From Laetiporus sulphureus 93-53 (Eukaryota > Basidiomycota > Agaricomycetes > Polyporales > Laetiporaceae), in NCBI RefSeq assembly GCF_001632365.1, contig NW_024468515.1, forward strand, positions 620,597 through 684,596: DNA of 64,000 nt, given 5' to 3'. The translations under genes and the position numbers were made by a program. A model generated the notes under the pieces. That model worked only from the letters and a program-made list of their open reading frames with translations. It was not told the origin of the DNA and ran no database searches. This document shows, piece by piece, positions 37,459-47,956 of the stretch. Numbering within the stretch: the stretch's first letter is position 1; the number at the start of each line of letters is the position of its first letter.

Positions 37459-39903
37459 ATGGGCTTCCTCTCTGCGTTCGTATGCGTCGCTTTGGCCAGT
37501 GGGGCCTTCGCTCAGGCTGCCTTCCCGGACTGTGTCAGTGGGCCTCTCGCCACCACAACAGTCTGCGATATCACTGCAAATCCAGTTGATCGCGCGGCCG
37601 CTTTGGTCAGCCTGTTCACCTTTGACGAAAAGGTTAACAACACTGGCAACACAAGTCCGGGCGTTCCTCGCCTCGGATTACCGGCATATCAGTGAGTTGC
37701 GAAGACTTGTTTCGAGGTGGTTAGCTTGCTTAGCCACCTGCAGATGGTGGCAGGAAGGACTGCACGGTGTCGCGGAGTCACCTGGTGTCTACTTCGCAGA
37801 GTCAGGACCGTTCAGTTACGCGACGTCGTTCCCCCAACCTATCCTCATGAGCGCTGCGTTCGACGACCCCATGATTTACAATATCGCGACGGTCATCAGC
37901 ACAGAGGCGCGTGGCTTCAATAACAACAACCGCTCCGGGGTGCGTTAGACTCCTCAAATTCTAGATTGCACACTAACGTTGGCACTGCAATTGTAGCTCG
38001 ACTTCTGGACGCCCAACATTAACCCGTTCAAGGATCCTCGCTGGGGCCGAGGTAAGTCCGGCGACACCTCTTTCCGTTTGGATGCTCATTCCACGCAGGG
38101 CAAGAAACTCCGGGCGAGGACCCATTCCACCTCCAATCATACGTCTACAATCTGATCACTGGCTTGCAAGGCGGATTAGATCCCGAGTACAAGCGGATCG
38201 TCGCCACATGCAAGCATTTCGCCGCCTATGACCTTGAGAACTGGATGGGCAATGTCCGCTACGGCTTTGACGCTATAGTGTCCATCCAGGACCTTTCCGA
38301 GTTCTACACGCGTTCGTTCAGGACTTGCGCGCGTGATGCGAACGTCGGAGCGTTCATGTGCTCCTACAATGCCGTGAACGGTGTGCCGTCATGCGCGAAC
38401 TCCTACCTGCTGCAGGACATTTTACGCGAGCACTGGGGATGGACGAACGAAGACCAGTGGGTTACCTCCGATTGCGATGCCATTGAAAACATCTATCAAC
38501 CGCACTATTACGCTCCCACTCGTCAATTGACCGTCGCAGATGCTCTCAACGCTGGTGCGGATCTCGATTGTGGCGAGTATTATCCCTTGAACCTCGGCTC
38601 TGCTTACGAGGAAGGCTTGTTCAACGTCTCCACTCTCGACCGCGCTCTCATCCGGTTGTACTCATCGCTCGTCAAGCTTGGCTACTTCGATCCCGCCGAG
38701 AATCAGCCATACCGAAGCATTGGCTGGGAAAACGTAAGCACTCCCGCCGCTGAGGAGCTCGCCTATACCGCCGCTGTCGAAGGCATTACACTTCTCAAGA
38801 ACGATGGCACACTCCCCCTTTCCTCGTCCATCAAATCGATCGCTTTGATTGGTCCTTGGGCCAATGCGACGACTGAGATGCAGGGTAACTATTATGGAGT
38901 GGCGCCCTATCTCATCAGCCCGCTTATGGCGGCGGAGGCGGCTGGCTACACCGTGTACTACGCCACAGGCCCCGGCATCGACGATCCAACGACGTCGTCC
39001 TTCCCTGCTGCCTTTGAAGCCGCTGCCGCCGCAGATGCGATAATTTATGCCGGTGGTATCAATACGGACGTCGAAGCGGAGGGAATGGATCGCTATACGC
39101 TCGACTGGCCGGGCGTTCAGATTGATTTGATCGACTCACTCTCGCAGTTCGGAAAGCCGTTCGTCGTGCTTCAGATGGGCGGTGGCCAGGTAGATGACTC
39201 GTGCATGATCCCAAACGCGGGCGTGAACGCGATTATCTGGGGAGGGTATCCCGGGCAGAGCGGTGGCACCGCGCTGATAGATATCATCATGGGCAAGGTC
39301 GCGCCTGCAGGAAGGCTGCCCATCACACAGTATCCTATTGGCTACGTCTATCAAATCCCGATGACAGACATGTCACTGCGCCCGAGCGCGACGAGCCCAG
39401 GCCGTACGTACATGTGGTACACCGGCACTCCTGTCTTTCCTTTCGGTTACGGCCTGCACTACACGAACTTCACTGCGTCACTCTCGGAGTCCTCGGCGTC
39501 ATCGTACGACATCTCAACGCTCGTTAGCGGCTGTTCTGGCTATGAGCACCTCGACTTGTGCCCCTTCGCCTCGTACACTGTGAACGTTACGAATACGGGC
39601 AACAGTGTTTCATCAGACTTTGTTGCGCTCCTGTTCGTCGCCGGCGAGCATGGACCAGCACCAGTGCCTAACAAAGTCCTCGCCGCGTACAGCCGCCTCC
39701 ATTCCGTTGCGCCACTGTCGAGCCAGACCACCACGCTCAACCTCACTTTAGGGTCCCTTGCTCGGGCCGACAGCTACGGCAACACGATTCTATATCCCGG
39801 AGAGTATGATTTGGTCCTCGACGTCGATGCAAAATCGACCGTAAGCTTCTCACTTACCGGAAATGAGTCAGTGTTGGACTATTGGCCCCAGCCTACAGCT
39901 TGA
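37459..39903 (+). CDS. Secreted GH3 beta-xylosidase
   Basis: Releases xylose from the non-reducing ends of xylo-oligosaccharides outside the cell, completing hemicellulose breakdown. Four exons, 37459-37691, 37744-37939, 37997-38051 and 38099-39903, sum to 2289 nt, 762 residues, normal for fungal xylosidases. The signal peptide is MGFLSAFVCVALASGAFA. The (beta/alpha)8 domain has [38 protein letters not shown] and CKHFAAYDLENW. The nucleophile Asp286 is in VTSDCDAIEN. The second domain follows (GITLLKNDGTLPL), and the C-terminal fibronectin-III-like part starts near GYGLHYTNF. The WxxD...SDC pattern and WWQE loop favour xylosidase over beta-glucosidase, but arabinofuranosidase side activity is possible. 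Several N-glycosylation sites are visible. Confidence 0.93.
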
Positions 39904-40689
39904 GCAGGATGATTGCTAGACCTTGTACATAGTTTTAGTTTCAAAGCAATTGCTGGAGTGCTGTGTATTTCATGATATCTGAACCATGCAGTGTGAGTGT
40001 TGTGGTGGGCATTGTGGTGAGCATCATGGTGAACATCATGGTACCAAAAAATCATTGGTGAGGAATGATATTGTGCACTGAATAAGATCTACCAATATGC
40101 CCAAATCTCATTAGAGAGATGGTGTAAGTTCATCAAGTTTGGCTGTGTGAACATTCAGCTGTGACGAACTCGTCGCACAAGCGAGAGCTGTGACCTTGAA
40201 CTATGTTCTGTCTGCTGAGCTCACCCCTGGACCACAAGGATGTGCAGGCTTGCAGCTCAACAGCTGCAATCGTTGCAGGTTTGTTACCGCAGCTTTTCTC
40301 AGTACATAAACACAGTGAGTATGCATGTAGTTAAGGACATCTATTGATGAATTATTGTTGCACCACAGCCCATAGTAACTGGCTGACTTGTATCCAAACA
40401 TGCCAGTGGCTGAGCCCTATGTTCCAGGATGCCTGGACTGCAGGGCTTCTCCAATGGCATGTTTGCATGCATGCCAGTGTACAGCAAGGCGGCAGTGAGT
40501 GCACAGTGCAATGCCATCGCCGATGCTCACTGGCATATGAACGTGCATTATGATCATGTGATGGCGTCGAGCAAAAAAGAAGTAGCTCAATCGCGAAACG
40601 TCCGGCTTGAACGTGAAGGCATCTGCGTTCGGTATGTGTTCATATCCATCTGCCACAAAGGCGATCTTCTCTAAAATTACATTTCCAAG
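39904..40689. other. Intergenic upstream of the chromodomain gene
   Basis: About 790 bases, AT-richer than the neighbouring genes. It includes a small 12-bp tandem repeat (40000-40046) and several CATGCCAGTG-like words near 40400-40490. No supported gene is seen. Confidence 0.4.
40000..40046 (+). repeat. 12-bp tandem repeat, about four copies
   Basis: Four imperfect tandem copies of a 12-bp unit, TTGTGGTGGGCA, TTGTGGTGAGCA, TCATGGTGAACA and TCATGGTACCA, lie about 100 bp beyond the xylosidase stop codon. Confidence 0.7.
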
Positions 40690-42212
40690 ATGGTACGAAC
40701 ACGTCCCGCAGCCTTGCACCGGCACAAGCACGATGGTCGCGAGCCCGCGCCCCTGCGGTCAAAATGCTCAACTGCTGGGACGACAGCAAACGCCATCGTT
40801 CAGCATACATCAGGATGGGCCCTGAGCACACCGAAACTGCCTCGCCTACGCAATGTGACGATCAATGGGTATCGCTTCCGGGTTTCACCAATCCTGGATG
40901 GCCTTTTCCGGTTCATGGCTGAAAGGCATCGAATCTTCAAGCGTCGGTTAGAAGGTAGACCCGCTCCCTGGACAGATGATCCAATCCTCGCAAGCTATCC
41001 ATTTACCAACGTCTTCCGTGTCTATGACAAGACTACGCAGTTTGTTCTGCACAGGGTCATCCCAGGGGGGAGTCAGGACATGCAGGAGTCGTGCTTCCGT
41101 GTTATGCTGTTCCGACTATTCAATCACACTGGGACCTGGCAGCTCCTGCAGGACCATTTTGGAGAGATCTCCTGGAGACAATTCGATCTTAAACAATACG
41201 AATCAGTGCTTTCTGCTGCCTATGCTGCTCGCCGGACACTGTATGGGCATGCATACATTTTACCTGCACCGAGATTTGGCGCTGGTGGGATCAATGCCGT
41301 CAATCATCTCCGTCTGCTGCAGATAATGATGGACATGAATGCACCGGAACGCCTGAAGAGATTTCAGTATCTCAAGGATGCTCATGGCTGGCTCTGTCTC
41401 TTTCCTAGCTTGAGTGACTTCACTGCTCTCCAGTATGTGAGCTTCTTCAGTTGGCATGTGCGCATGAACTCACAGCATCAATATCCAGGCTCCTTCTTGA
41501 TCTGAACATGCTTCCCCACTTCAAGTGGAATGAAGATGAATGGGTCGCTTTAGGCCCAGGATCTATGCAGTGCATCCAGAAAATCTTTGGTGAGGCCGTC
41601 AAAGGCCATGAATATGAAGCCTTCCAGTACCTTCATGCTACGCAGCATGAGCACTTTTCTCGGCTGGGCTTCACACCAGACCTCCTTCCCCGTCTTCATC
41701 CAGACCATCGTCCTGGTATCACTATGGTAGACCTCGAACATTCACTTTGCGAATGTGAGAAGTACTCCAGAGAACGCTGGCCTAACATCAAAGGAAAGAG
41801 GACCCAGGTCGGAAAATCCACGTTTACACCAAAGAGTATCACCATCACTGCTGATCTACCCGCACACTGGCTTGAACACCCCCCTTCACATGTCGCCACT
41901 CCTCATCGCCCACCTCCCATCCGAGCAGCAGATGGGGAGCCTCCGGAATACGAGGTATCGCACATTGTCGCCGAAAGGGTAACCCGAGACTCGGTGCAGT
42001 ATTTGATCCGCTGGGCTGGCTATGCACCTCATGAAGATACGTGGCAAAATGTGGCAGATCTACAAGGGGCTTCGATGGCTTTGCGCGAATGGCAGTCCTT
42101 CAAAGAGGATATTCATCGCAAGATGGCTGTTTACAAGCATTCAGATAGCATATTTGGTACGTCATCAAGCATATACGCAAAGCAAGGAAGCAGTGGAAAT
42201 AGGAGGCTGTAG
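40690..42212 (+). CDS. 5-hmdU DNA kinase helical-domain-like protein fused to a chromodomain
   Basis: Two exons, 40690-41432 and 41489-42212, joined by a GTATGT...CCAG intron of 56 nt, give 488 residues. Residues about 70-345 resemble the helical domain (Pfam HMUDK_hel, first described within aGPT-Pplase families) of phage enzymes that hypermodify 5-hydroxymethyl-deoxyuridine in DNA. Visible signature: FRFMAERHRIFKRR, PWTDDPIL (93-100), FTNVFR (105-110), then LLLDLNMLPHFKWNEDEW, a GPGS (270-273), and VDLEHSLCECEKY. Residues about 401-452 are a chromodomain: YEVSHIVAERV, VQYLIRWAGYAPHEDTW, with aromatic-cage candidates Tyr402, Trp423 and Trp433. There is no P-loop kinase domain. The splice joins DFTALQ to LLLDLN exactly at the family motif. 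The C-terminal 25 residues may be mis-spliced. Role (DNA base modification or binding, targeted by methylated histone) is an inference, and the family match is from memory. Confidence 0.8.
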
Positions 42213-42467
42213 CGATGAAAGCGTCACACTATCTCAAATTGCTCCAGGTTATCTAGGACTTTAGACTTACATCTCGGCTTAGACATCTCGATCGGATTGG
42301 AATATGCTTTCCCCAGACACCATCAGCAGATGACCAGTGCGTCATTGTGGAAAAAAATTTTGAACGACAAAAAACTTGGTTTTGTTTTTTGAATCTTTTT
42401 TTACATACGTCCTACAAAACGCAGCGAACAACATTGTACACTATGCGGAACCCCAAAGATATTTGGC
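42213..42467. other. Intergenic between convergent genes
   Basis: This gap of 255 bases separates the chromodomain gene from the P450. It contains A- and T-rich runs around 42350-42410, compatible with terminators for both strands. Confidence 0.35.
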
Positions 42468-44491
42468 TCAAGCACAGAACTCTCTGTGCTTCATGCCGAC
42501 CACGCACTTTACAGGCCTGCGGGCCAGAGCATCATGAACGGCGAGCTGCGTCTGCGTCAATAGACGATATGAGCTACGCTGACGTGTCGCACGTACCTCA
42601 GCGTCATCCTCAACGACAAAATGGTAACGATGGAATATGGTTGCAACAATGATATGTAGCTGCATGAGAGCAAGGTTGCGTCCGATGCATGCCCTGTTTG
42701 AACGCACGAAGCGCGAAGTGAGAAACGAGCGCCGAATAATGATGATTGAACAAGTACCTGGGACCGATCGAGAATGGAGCAAACGCGTCCATCATCTGCT
42801 TCTTCCGAGCGCTGTCCGGCTCGATCCATCGCTCCGGACAGAATTGGTGCGCATTTTCGCCCCATACGGCTTCGCTGCGGTGGACAGTATATATGGGAAC
42901 GCTTATCCATGTACCCTCCTTGAAGGTTTGACCGAGTACGGTCATGCCTCCTGGAGGTACGATACGCGGCAGGCCCGCCCCGACGGTTGAGTGAAGTCGC
43001 AAGCCTTCGTCAATGACCGCATCCAAGTATGGGAGGCGTTTGACCACATCATACGGTGCGATGTCTCCATCGATGGACGCAAACGCGCTGTCGAGTTCGG
43101 CTTGCAGCTTTGCTTGTCGATATTGGTCACGAGCGAGGAAGTGGGTGATGGCGCATGTGGTACTACAGAACGAGATCATTACGAGTTTACAAAACAATAG
43201 CCGTGAACACTCACTTAGCAGTAGTATCAGCACCCGCAATGATCAAGGTGAGCGCCTCCGCACTCAACTCCTCTGGATCCATCGGGTTGCCTTCCTCGTC
43301 CCTACCGTCCAACAGCCGTTGGAGCATGTCCTCGCGGGAGTCGGCAGCAGCTAACCTTCGCATGACGGAAGTGATGGCTAGGCTGGCGAGTCTCGTTGCG
43401 GCATCGGACCCTCTGCGAAAGCCCGGAAGCCGTGCAACGAACGGACGAATATAGGCAGGAAGGAACCCAAGCACCGGAGCAATTTCTGTGCGTGCTGTGA
43501 GGGACTCGACAACCGATAAGTCTTCCAGTTCGAGCCCCAACTTCTCAGGTTCCACACCGGAGGACACAAGCGTGAACGCCTGCAGGCCTTTCTGTGGCGA
43601 CTTTGCGATCTTCGTGATATCGTTGCCCGCGCGGAGCATGCCGAAAGGAGAGCCGAACGACAAATCACCTATGCAGGGAGTAGTGGAGTGTATTGATGAA
43701 GCCGTTCCGACAGCACTATACCATGATCGAGACATACCGATAGTATCAAACGACCTAAAGCCGTACCCTAAAGACCGGCATGAGTTCAACCAGATGGTCA
43801 CCGAACAACAGCGGAAGCCGCTACCCACAAGCCATACAACTGAACCACACACGACCGTCTCGTACAGACCACAAGCTTGAACCTTGCCGCCCCGTCATAG
43901 ATTCGCCCTTGGCTGCCTTCTCGACACGTGAACAGAGTGCATCGAATTGCCGCAGCAGCTCGGCTACATGCACGCGTGAAGTGCTCTCGAGCGCACGTAC
44001 GCTTTGCGGTGCGAACATATGAGACTCGACGTGACGTTTGCGTGCGTGCTCCGCGCGTGAGCACGTGTTGAAGACGGTCCGTTTGCGAAAGTTGGAGAAT
44101 GCGTCGTAGAAGGGAGCCTTCATCGCACCGGACGAATGTCCATAGACCGGATTGAATGCATTGGGGTCAGCGACGGAGATGTGGTTCGGCGATAGACGAA
44201 CAAACGGCCCTAGAGGTGCGTTAGTCTAAGACAGTGCTGAAGATGATGATTTGGCTTACCGTGCGTTCGATGGAGTTCTTCCACCGTCTTCGACCAGCGG
44301 CCTCGCTTGATGATCCAGGCCAGCCAAACGCTGGTGAACTTTGCGAAGATAGGACCTGGATACGAGCGAAGTCCATTTGTATTCACAAGGTAGGGCACAA
44401 CGTAGGATAGAAGAATAGCACCCAAAGCCAAGAGAGTCAGATACAGGGGAGAAACGGACATGCTGGTGACCATTTCGTGGATCAAGTCCAT
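42468..44491 (-). CDS. Cytochrome P450 monooxygenase
   Basis: A heme-thiolate monooxygenase anchored in the ER membrane; the substrate is unknown. About seven or eight exons run from ATG 44491 to a stop at 42468. The N-terminus is a membrane anchor ([20 protein letters not shown]) followed by a Pro-rich hinge with YPGPIFAKF. Further motifs are in order: [22 protein letters not shown] (C-helix), YDTIG-like [16 protein letters not shown]-helix [10 protein letters not shown], ExxR in [12 protein letters not shown], and heme loop [14 protein letters not shown], where an intron separates GPR from ACIGR. The C-terminus [13 protein letters not shown] is typical for this fungal group, which resembles benzoate 4-monooxygenase-like P450s. 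The exon covering the segment around 43760-43880 is the least certain. Confidence 0.88.
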
Positions 44492-44832
44492 GTTCACTAG
44501 TTGTCGCCGAAGATTGGCGAGTTGATCATCCAGACTAGCTTGTGAACGACTCTCTTATATCGCTGCACAAGAGGCGCAACAAACAAGAGAAGCTATTTGC
44601 GGCGAGGTCTGTTCGAGAAGGCATGACGTCTCGGTTCGAACGTATATCGTTCACAGGATACCTGACTGAGATGTTTCCATTATCGCGGTCGCCGTCAATA
44701 TAATCCGCTCCAGCATATGAAGAGCATCACAAGACCATTAGCTTCGGCGCCGCATCCTAGAGCGTGTAAGCACGATTAGATACTTTGTAGTCGATGAACC
44801 TGTCCAGCCTCACGTCTCAGTCCGCGATACAA
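44492..44832. other. P450 promoter region
   Basis: About 340 bases between the P450 start codon and the inverted-repeat element. No gene is seen. The P450 promoter should lie here, so the mobile element sits about 340 bp upstream of this gene. Confidence 0.4.
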
Positions 44833-44920
44833 GGCGTGCTCAATTCTTAGAGTTCGGCACGCCAGTTCAGTTCGTCGACCTCAAATACCAAGGGGACGGC
44901 GATGCCGAGCAAATGCCGAG
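44833..44920 (+). repeat. Left terminal inverted repeat
   Basis: 88 bp, reverse complement of 45452-45539 with one mismatch. Near its inner end it carries two direct copies of ATGCCGAG (44902-44909, 44913-44920), which could be transposase binding sites. Confidence 0.9.
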
Positions 44921-45451
44921 AATTACATAAGCAAATGTGGCTGTTGAGATGTCCGGCAGTTAATTCTATCTTTGGGACATTCCTACATTTCTTGTGTGAA
45001 TTGCTGCTTGTGTAAACCCCAAATTGCGATGCGGACATCCCTGAAAAGAAGACTGCACACCCACAATCTTCTCACGGTTTGTGGTGTCCAGCTGCAGACA
45101 ACCTCGGCGGGGATCACAGTGACGAATGGCTGTGTATCTCACTCTCACAAAGTCACAACATAGATGAGGAACAATAATGACATTGACAGCAGCTACTGCA
45201 TGGTCCTGCATATTGCTGTCATCAAATGTGCTGAGATAGTCTGTGTAATGATTGCTTGGAAGCATTTTAACATTCAGGCTAAGCAACTCTGTGCATACAT
45301 GTTGCAATCCATGGTAAACCAGAGCACTAGGGAAGGTGCGACGGGAGATGGCAATAAAAAATCGAGAAAATGTAAAGCAATCCTTCGGAAATAATCTCGC
45401 CACTCCTGTTCCCTGCCTAGCGTTCCCACGAGCCACTTGGCTTACATAATA

Positions 45452-45539
45452 CTCGGCATCTGCTCGGCATCGCCGTCCCCTTGGTATTTGAGGTCGACGA
45501 ACTGAACTGGCGTGCCGAACTCTAAGAATTGAGCACGCC
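45452..45539 (-). repeat. Right terminal inverted repeat
   Basis: 88 bp, partner of the left repeat at 44833-44920 with 87 of 88 identical bases. Confidence 0.9.
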
Positions 45540-45544
45540 TACAA

Positions 45545-46068
45545 GAATTCAGCTCGAGACATACCTAACAGCGAGAGCTGAGCTCCGTCAGAAGCTCATG
45601 ATAGAAATAACTCAACAGACTTCTCCGCTCGATGCGCGTACGACGGACGCGGACAGTCCCATGCAGTGTTCCGATGCGGGAACACACACAAGCGAGCTTC
45701 TGCAGTTCCCACCAGGCCCCTGGCCGCGCGACGCAGCTGACACGATCGCGACGTCTTCTTTACACGTTTGGGGTCGATAATCGCAGTGCAGGGACTTTCG
45801 CGTACGCAGATCTGCGAGGACGGAAAACAAGGAGAGACGAGGCAGCGCATGCACAGACCGCGGGACAGGACCGCGTTCGGGCACGTGCGCTTTACCTCAG
45901 TCTCTTTTAGGAAGGTCTTTCCTGCAAGGCTAAGATCGCTGTGGCCTGGTCCCCAGTGGCGTCTTTGCAAGTTCAAGTGGCCGCAATTTCCTGTCAACTG
46001 CCAGGACCTCTACTTCTTAAAGAGCTCAGTCTATTGGCTGTGTGACAAGTCTGAACATCCGCTAGACA
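45545..46068. other. Intergenic upstream of CDK7/Kin28
   Basis: 524 bases with overlapping open frames on both strands (up to about 130 codons) but no family features. The stretch is taken as the Kin28 promoter and 5' UTR. Confidence 0.4.
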
Positions 46069-47565
46069 ATGGACGCAGTGGAGAAAGCCAACGCCGAAAG
46101 ACAGAAGAGATGGTAAGCTGTGTCTAGCGTGCAGCGATCCTGATATTCACTTGCGAGAAGGGCCAAAGATGCGAAGGTTGGTGAGGGAACCTACGCTGTC
46201 GTATATCGAGGTGTGTCCCCGAATTTCTTCTCTTAACAGGCGGTCGTTCATGGTCTCCGTCAGGCCGCGAGATATCCACCGGCCGAAAGGTGGCTATCAA
46301 GAAGATCAAGGTCGGCCAATTCAAGGATGGCCTGGACATGTCAGCTATACGCGAGGTCAAGTATCTGCGAGAGCTGAAACATCCGAACGTCATCGAGGCG
46401 AGCCACTCATACCTTCCATTAGCATTAAGTCTCATACGATAGACCGAATAGCTACTGGACGTATTTTCCTCTAAAACAAATCTGAATCTTGTCCTGGAGT
46501 ACTTGGACACAGACCTTGAGCTTGTCATCAAAGACCGGTCACTGGTCTTCCTCCCCGCAGATATCAAGAGCTGGATTGCTATGACGTTCCGTGGCTTGGA
46601 GTTCTGCCACCGGAATTTTATTTTGCACCGCGTTCGTCGCATCCCTCCAAACTATAGGCGTATCAGTATGACTCACCGCCGTTACGAAACAGGACTTGAA
46701 GCCGAACAACTTGCTCATCGCATCGGATGGGCAGCTCAAGCTTGCCGATTTCGGCCTCGCGCGAGAGTTCGCAGACCCTGGGTACAAGATGACATGTCAG
46801 GTCATCACGCGGTTCGCCACGCTCGCTCTTACGTCCGTGCTATCTCTCACCCTCGGTTCTCAGATGGTACCGTCCGCCGGAGCTTCTGTTCGGCTGTCGC
46901 TATTACAGCACCGCAGTCGACATCTGGTCCGTGGGATGTATCTTCGCCGAACTCATGCTGCGCACGCCTTACCTTCCAGGAGAGTCTGACATGGATCAGC
47001 TGAAGACGACCTTCCGGGCACTCGGGACACCGACCGAAGAAGAGTGGCCTGTACGTCAACCAACGTTATATTGGGGGGTCTCGATTCACTGAGACATCAT
47101 TCAGGGCCACACGAAGTTGCCGGACTATGTTCCTGTGGGACTGTTTCCCCGGACGCCCCTTCGAGACCTCTTTACCGCCGCTACTGCTGACTGTCTCAAC
47201 CTTCTCAGCAAATGCTTGATATATGAACCTGGTCGGCGGATCAGCGCAAGAGAGGTGAGCAGTCCGACACATCGTCAGCAGCTCTCATAATCATCGGCGA
47301 TTCGATCCAGGCTCTCAATCACCCGTATTTCTTCGCATTGCCTTATCCTACTCATCCTTCTAAACTTCCCAAGCCGGTCGCAAAGACGAGTTCGAATTTG
47401 CCACTCGAAGAAGTGGACGGTAACGTTGACTTCAGCGGTCCCGGCCCTGGCGTGAAGGCCAACCCACCGAGCAAACTGAAGCGCAGGCTTTCTTCCGACG
47501 AGGTCGACGGCCGGTCAGTAGTGCGGAAACTCGACTTCACGCAACACAGGCAAGCACAGTCATAG
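46069..47565 (+). CDS. KIN28: Cyclin-dependent kinase 7 / Kin28 (TFIIH kinase)
   Basis: The CDK-activating and RNA polymerase II CTD Ser5 kinase of TFIIH, partner of cyclin H and Mat1. About eight exons are present. Kinase motifs in order: [12 protein letters not shown] (Gly loop), [14 protein letters not shown] (catalytic Lys), [19 protein letters not shown] (PSTAIRE-equivalent helix of CDK7), [23 protein letters not shown] (HRD formed across an intron), [16 protein letters not shown] and [14 protein letters not shown] (T-loop). These are followed by [14 protein letters not shown] and [11 protein letters not shown]. The GRITSARE-like lobe end and a Lys/Ser-rich tail complete it. The DMSAIRE helix distinguishes CDK7 from CDK1 and Pho85 kinases. 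An ATG at 46069 starts [15 protein letters not shown]. All catalytic residues are present. Confidence 0.94.
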
Positions 47566-47956
47566 GAGGAGGTCTGAAGGAGGGGGTAATACACAGAGGA
47601 GCACAACACGTTCACTCCAATTCCACAAGCAGCGATGGGACGGCACGTTTATGTACAATACAAATACACTATCGATCTAGTAAAGATATGTTCTTCCAAA
47701 TCCGAGAAAAATATGAGCAGTCTAAGTACAGGGCAATTGGAAGCAAAAAAAAACGCGGGCGAGTCACTACACTTACCATGGAGTCCGGCATGCAATGCAT
47801 CTCTCGGCATGAGGCCTACTGGACAGCGAGCACGTCGAGCTCCCCATCGCAACCGTTGGCCTCGCCTTGCCAGCAGCAGCAAAACTGAAACCAGCAACGC
47901 GAACAACCTGCGACCTCTGCACACTTGTCGCCTCAAAGTCGAGGCACTTCACTTGC

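Larger units (their letters stand above)
44828..45544. mobile_element. Nonautonomous TIR transposon (MITE-like) with target duplication
   Basis: The element spans 44833-45539 (707 bp) and is flanked by TACAA on both sides (44828-44832 and 45540-45544), a 5-bp target site duplication. Its 88-bp terminal inverted repeats start GGCGTGCTCAATTC and match at 87 of 88 positions. The 531-bp interior has no transposase-like frame. The high identity of the arms suggests a recent insertion. The superfamily cannot be assigned from these features. Confidence 0.88.

Noticed and set aside
39201..39527. Additional open frames inside the xylosidase and other long exons
   Set aside because: They are out-of-frame shadows of well-supported coding sequence.
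40690..42212. Interpretation of the chromodomain gene as a retrotransposon integrase fragment
   Set aside because: No integrase, reverse transcriptase or RNase H motif, no LTRs, and the region before the chromodomain fits a DNA-modification enzyme domain instead.
28726..44491. Biosynthetic gene cluster (SDR, ABC transporter, P450)
   Set aside because: There is no backbone synthase or terpene cyclase, and a beta-xylosidase and the chromodomain gene lie between them. Proximity alone is weak.
44600..44680. GGTTCGAAC word resembling a tRNA B box
   Set aside because: No matching acceptor stem or anticodon arm at the right distance.
45632..45910. Open frames on both strands upstream of Kin28
   Set aside because: Overlapping frames of similar length on both strands without domain features are typical of GC-rich noncoding DNA.
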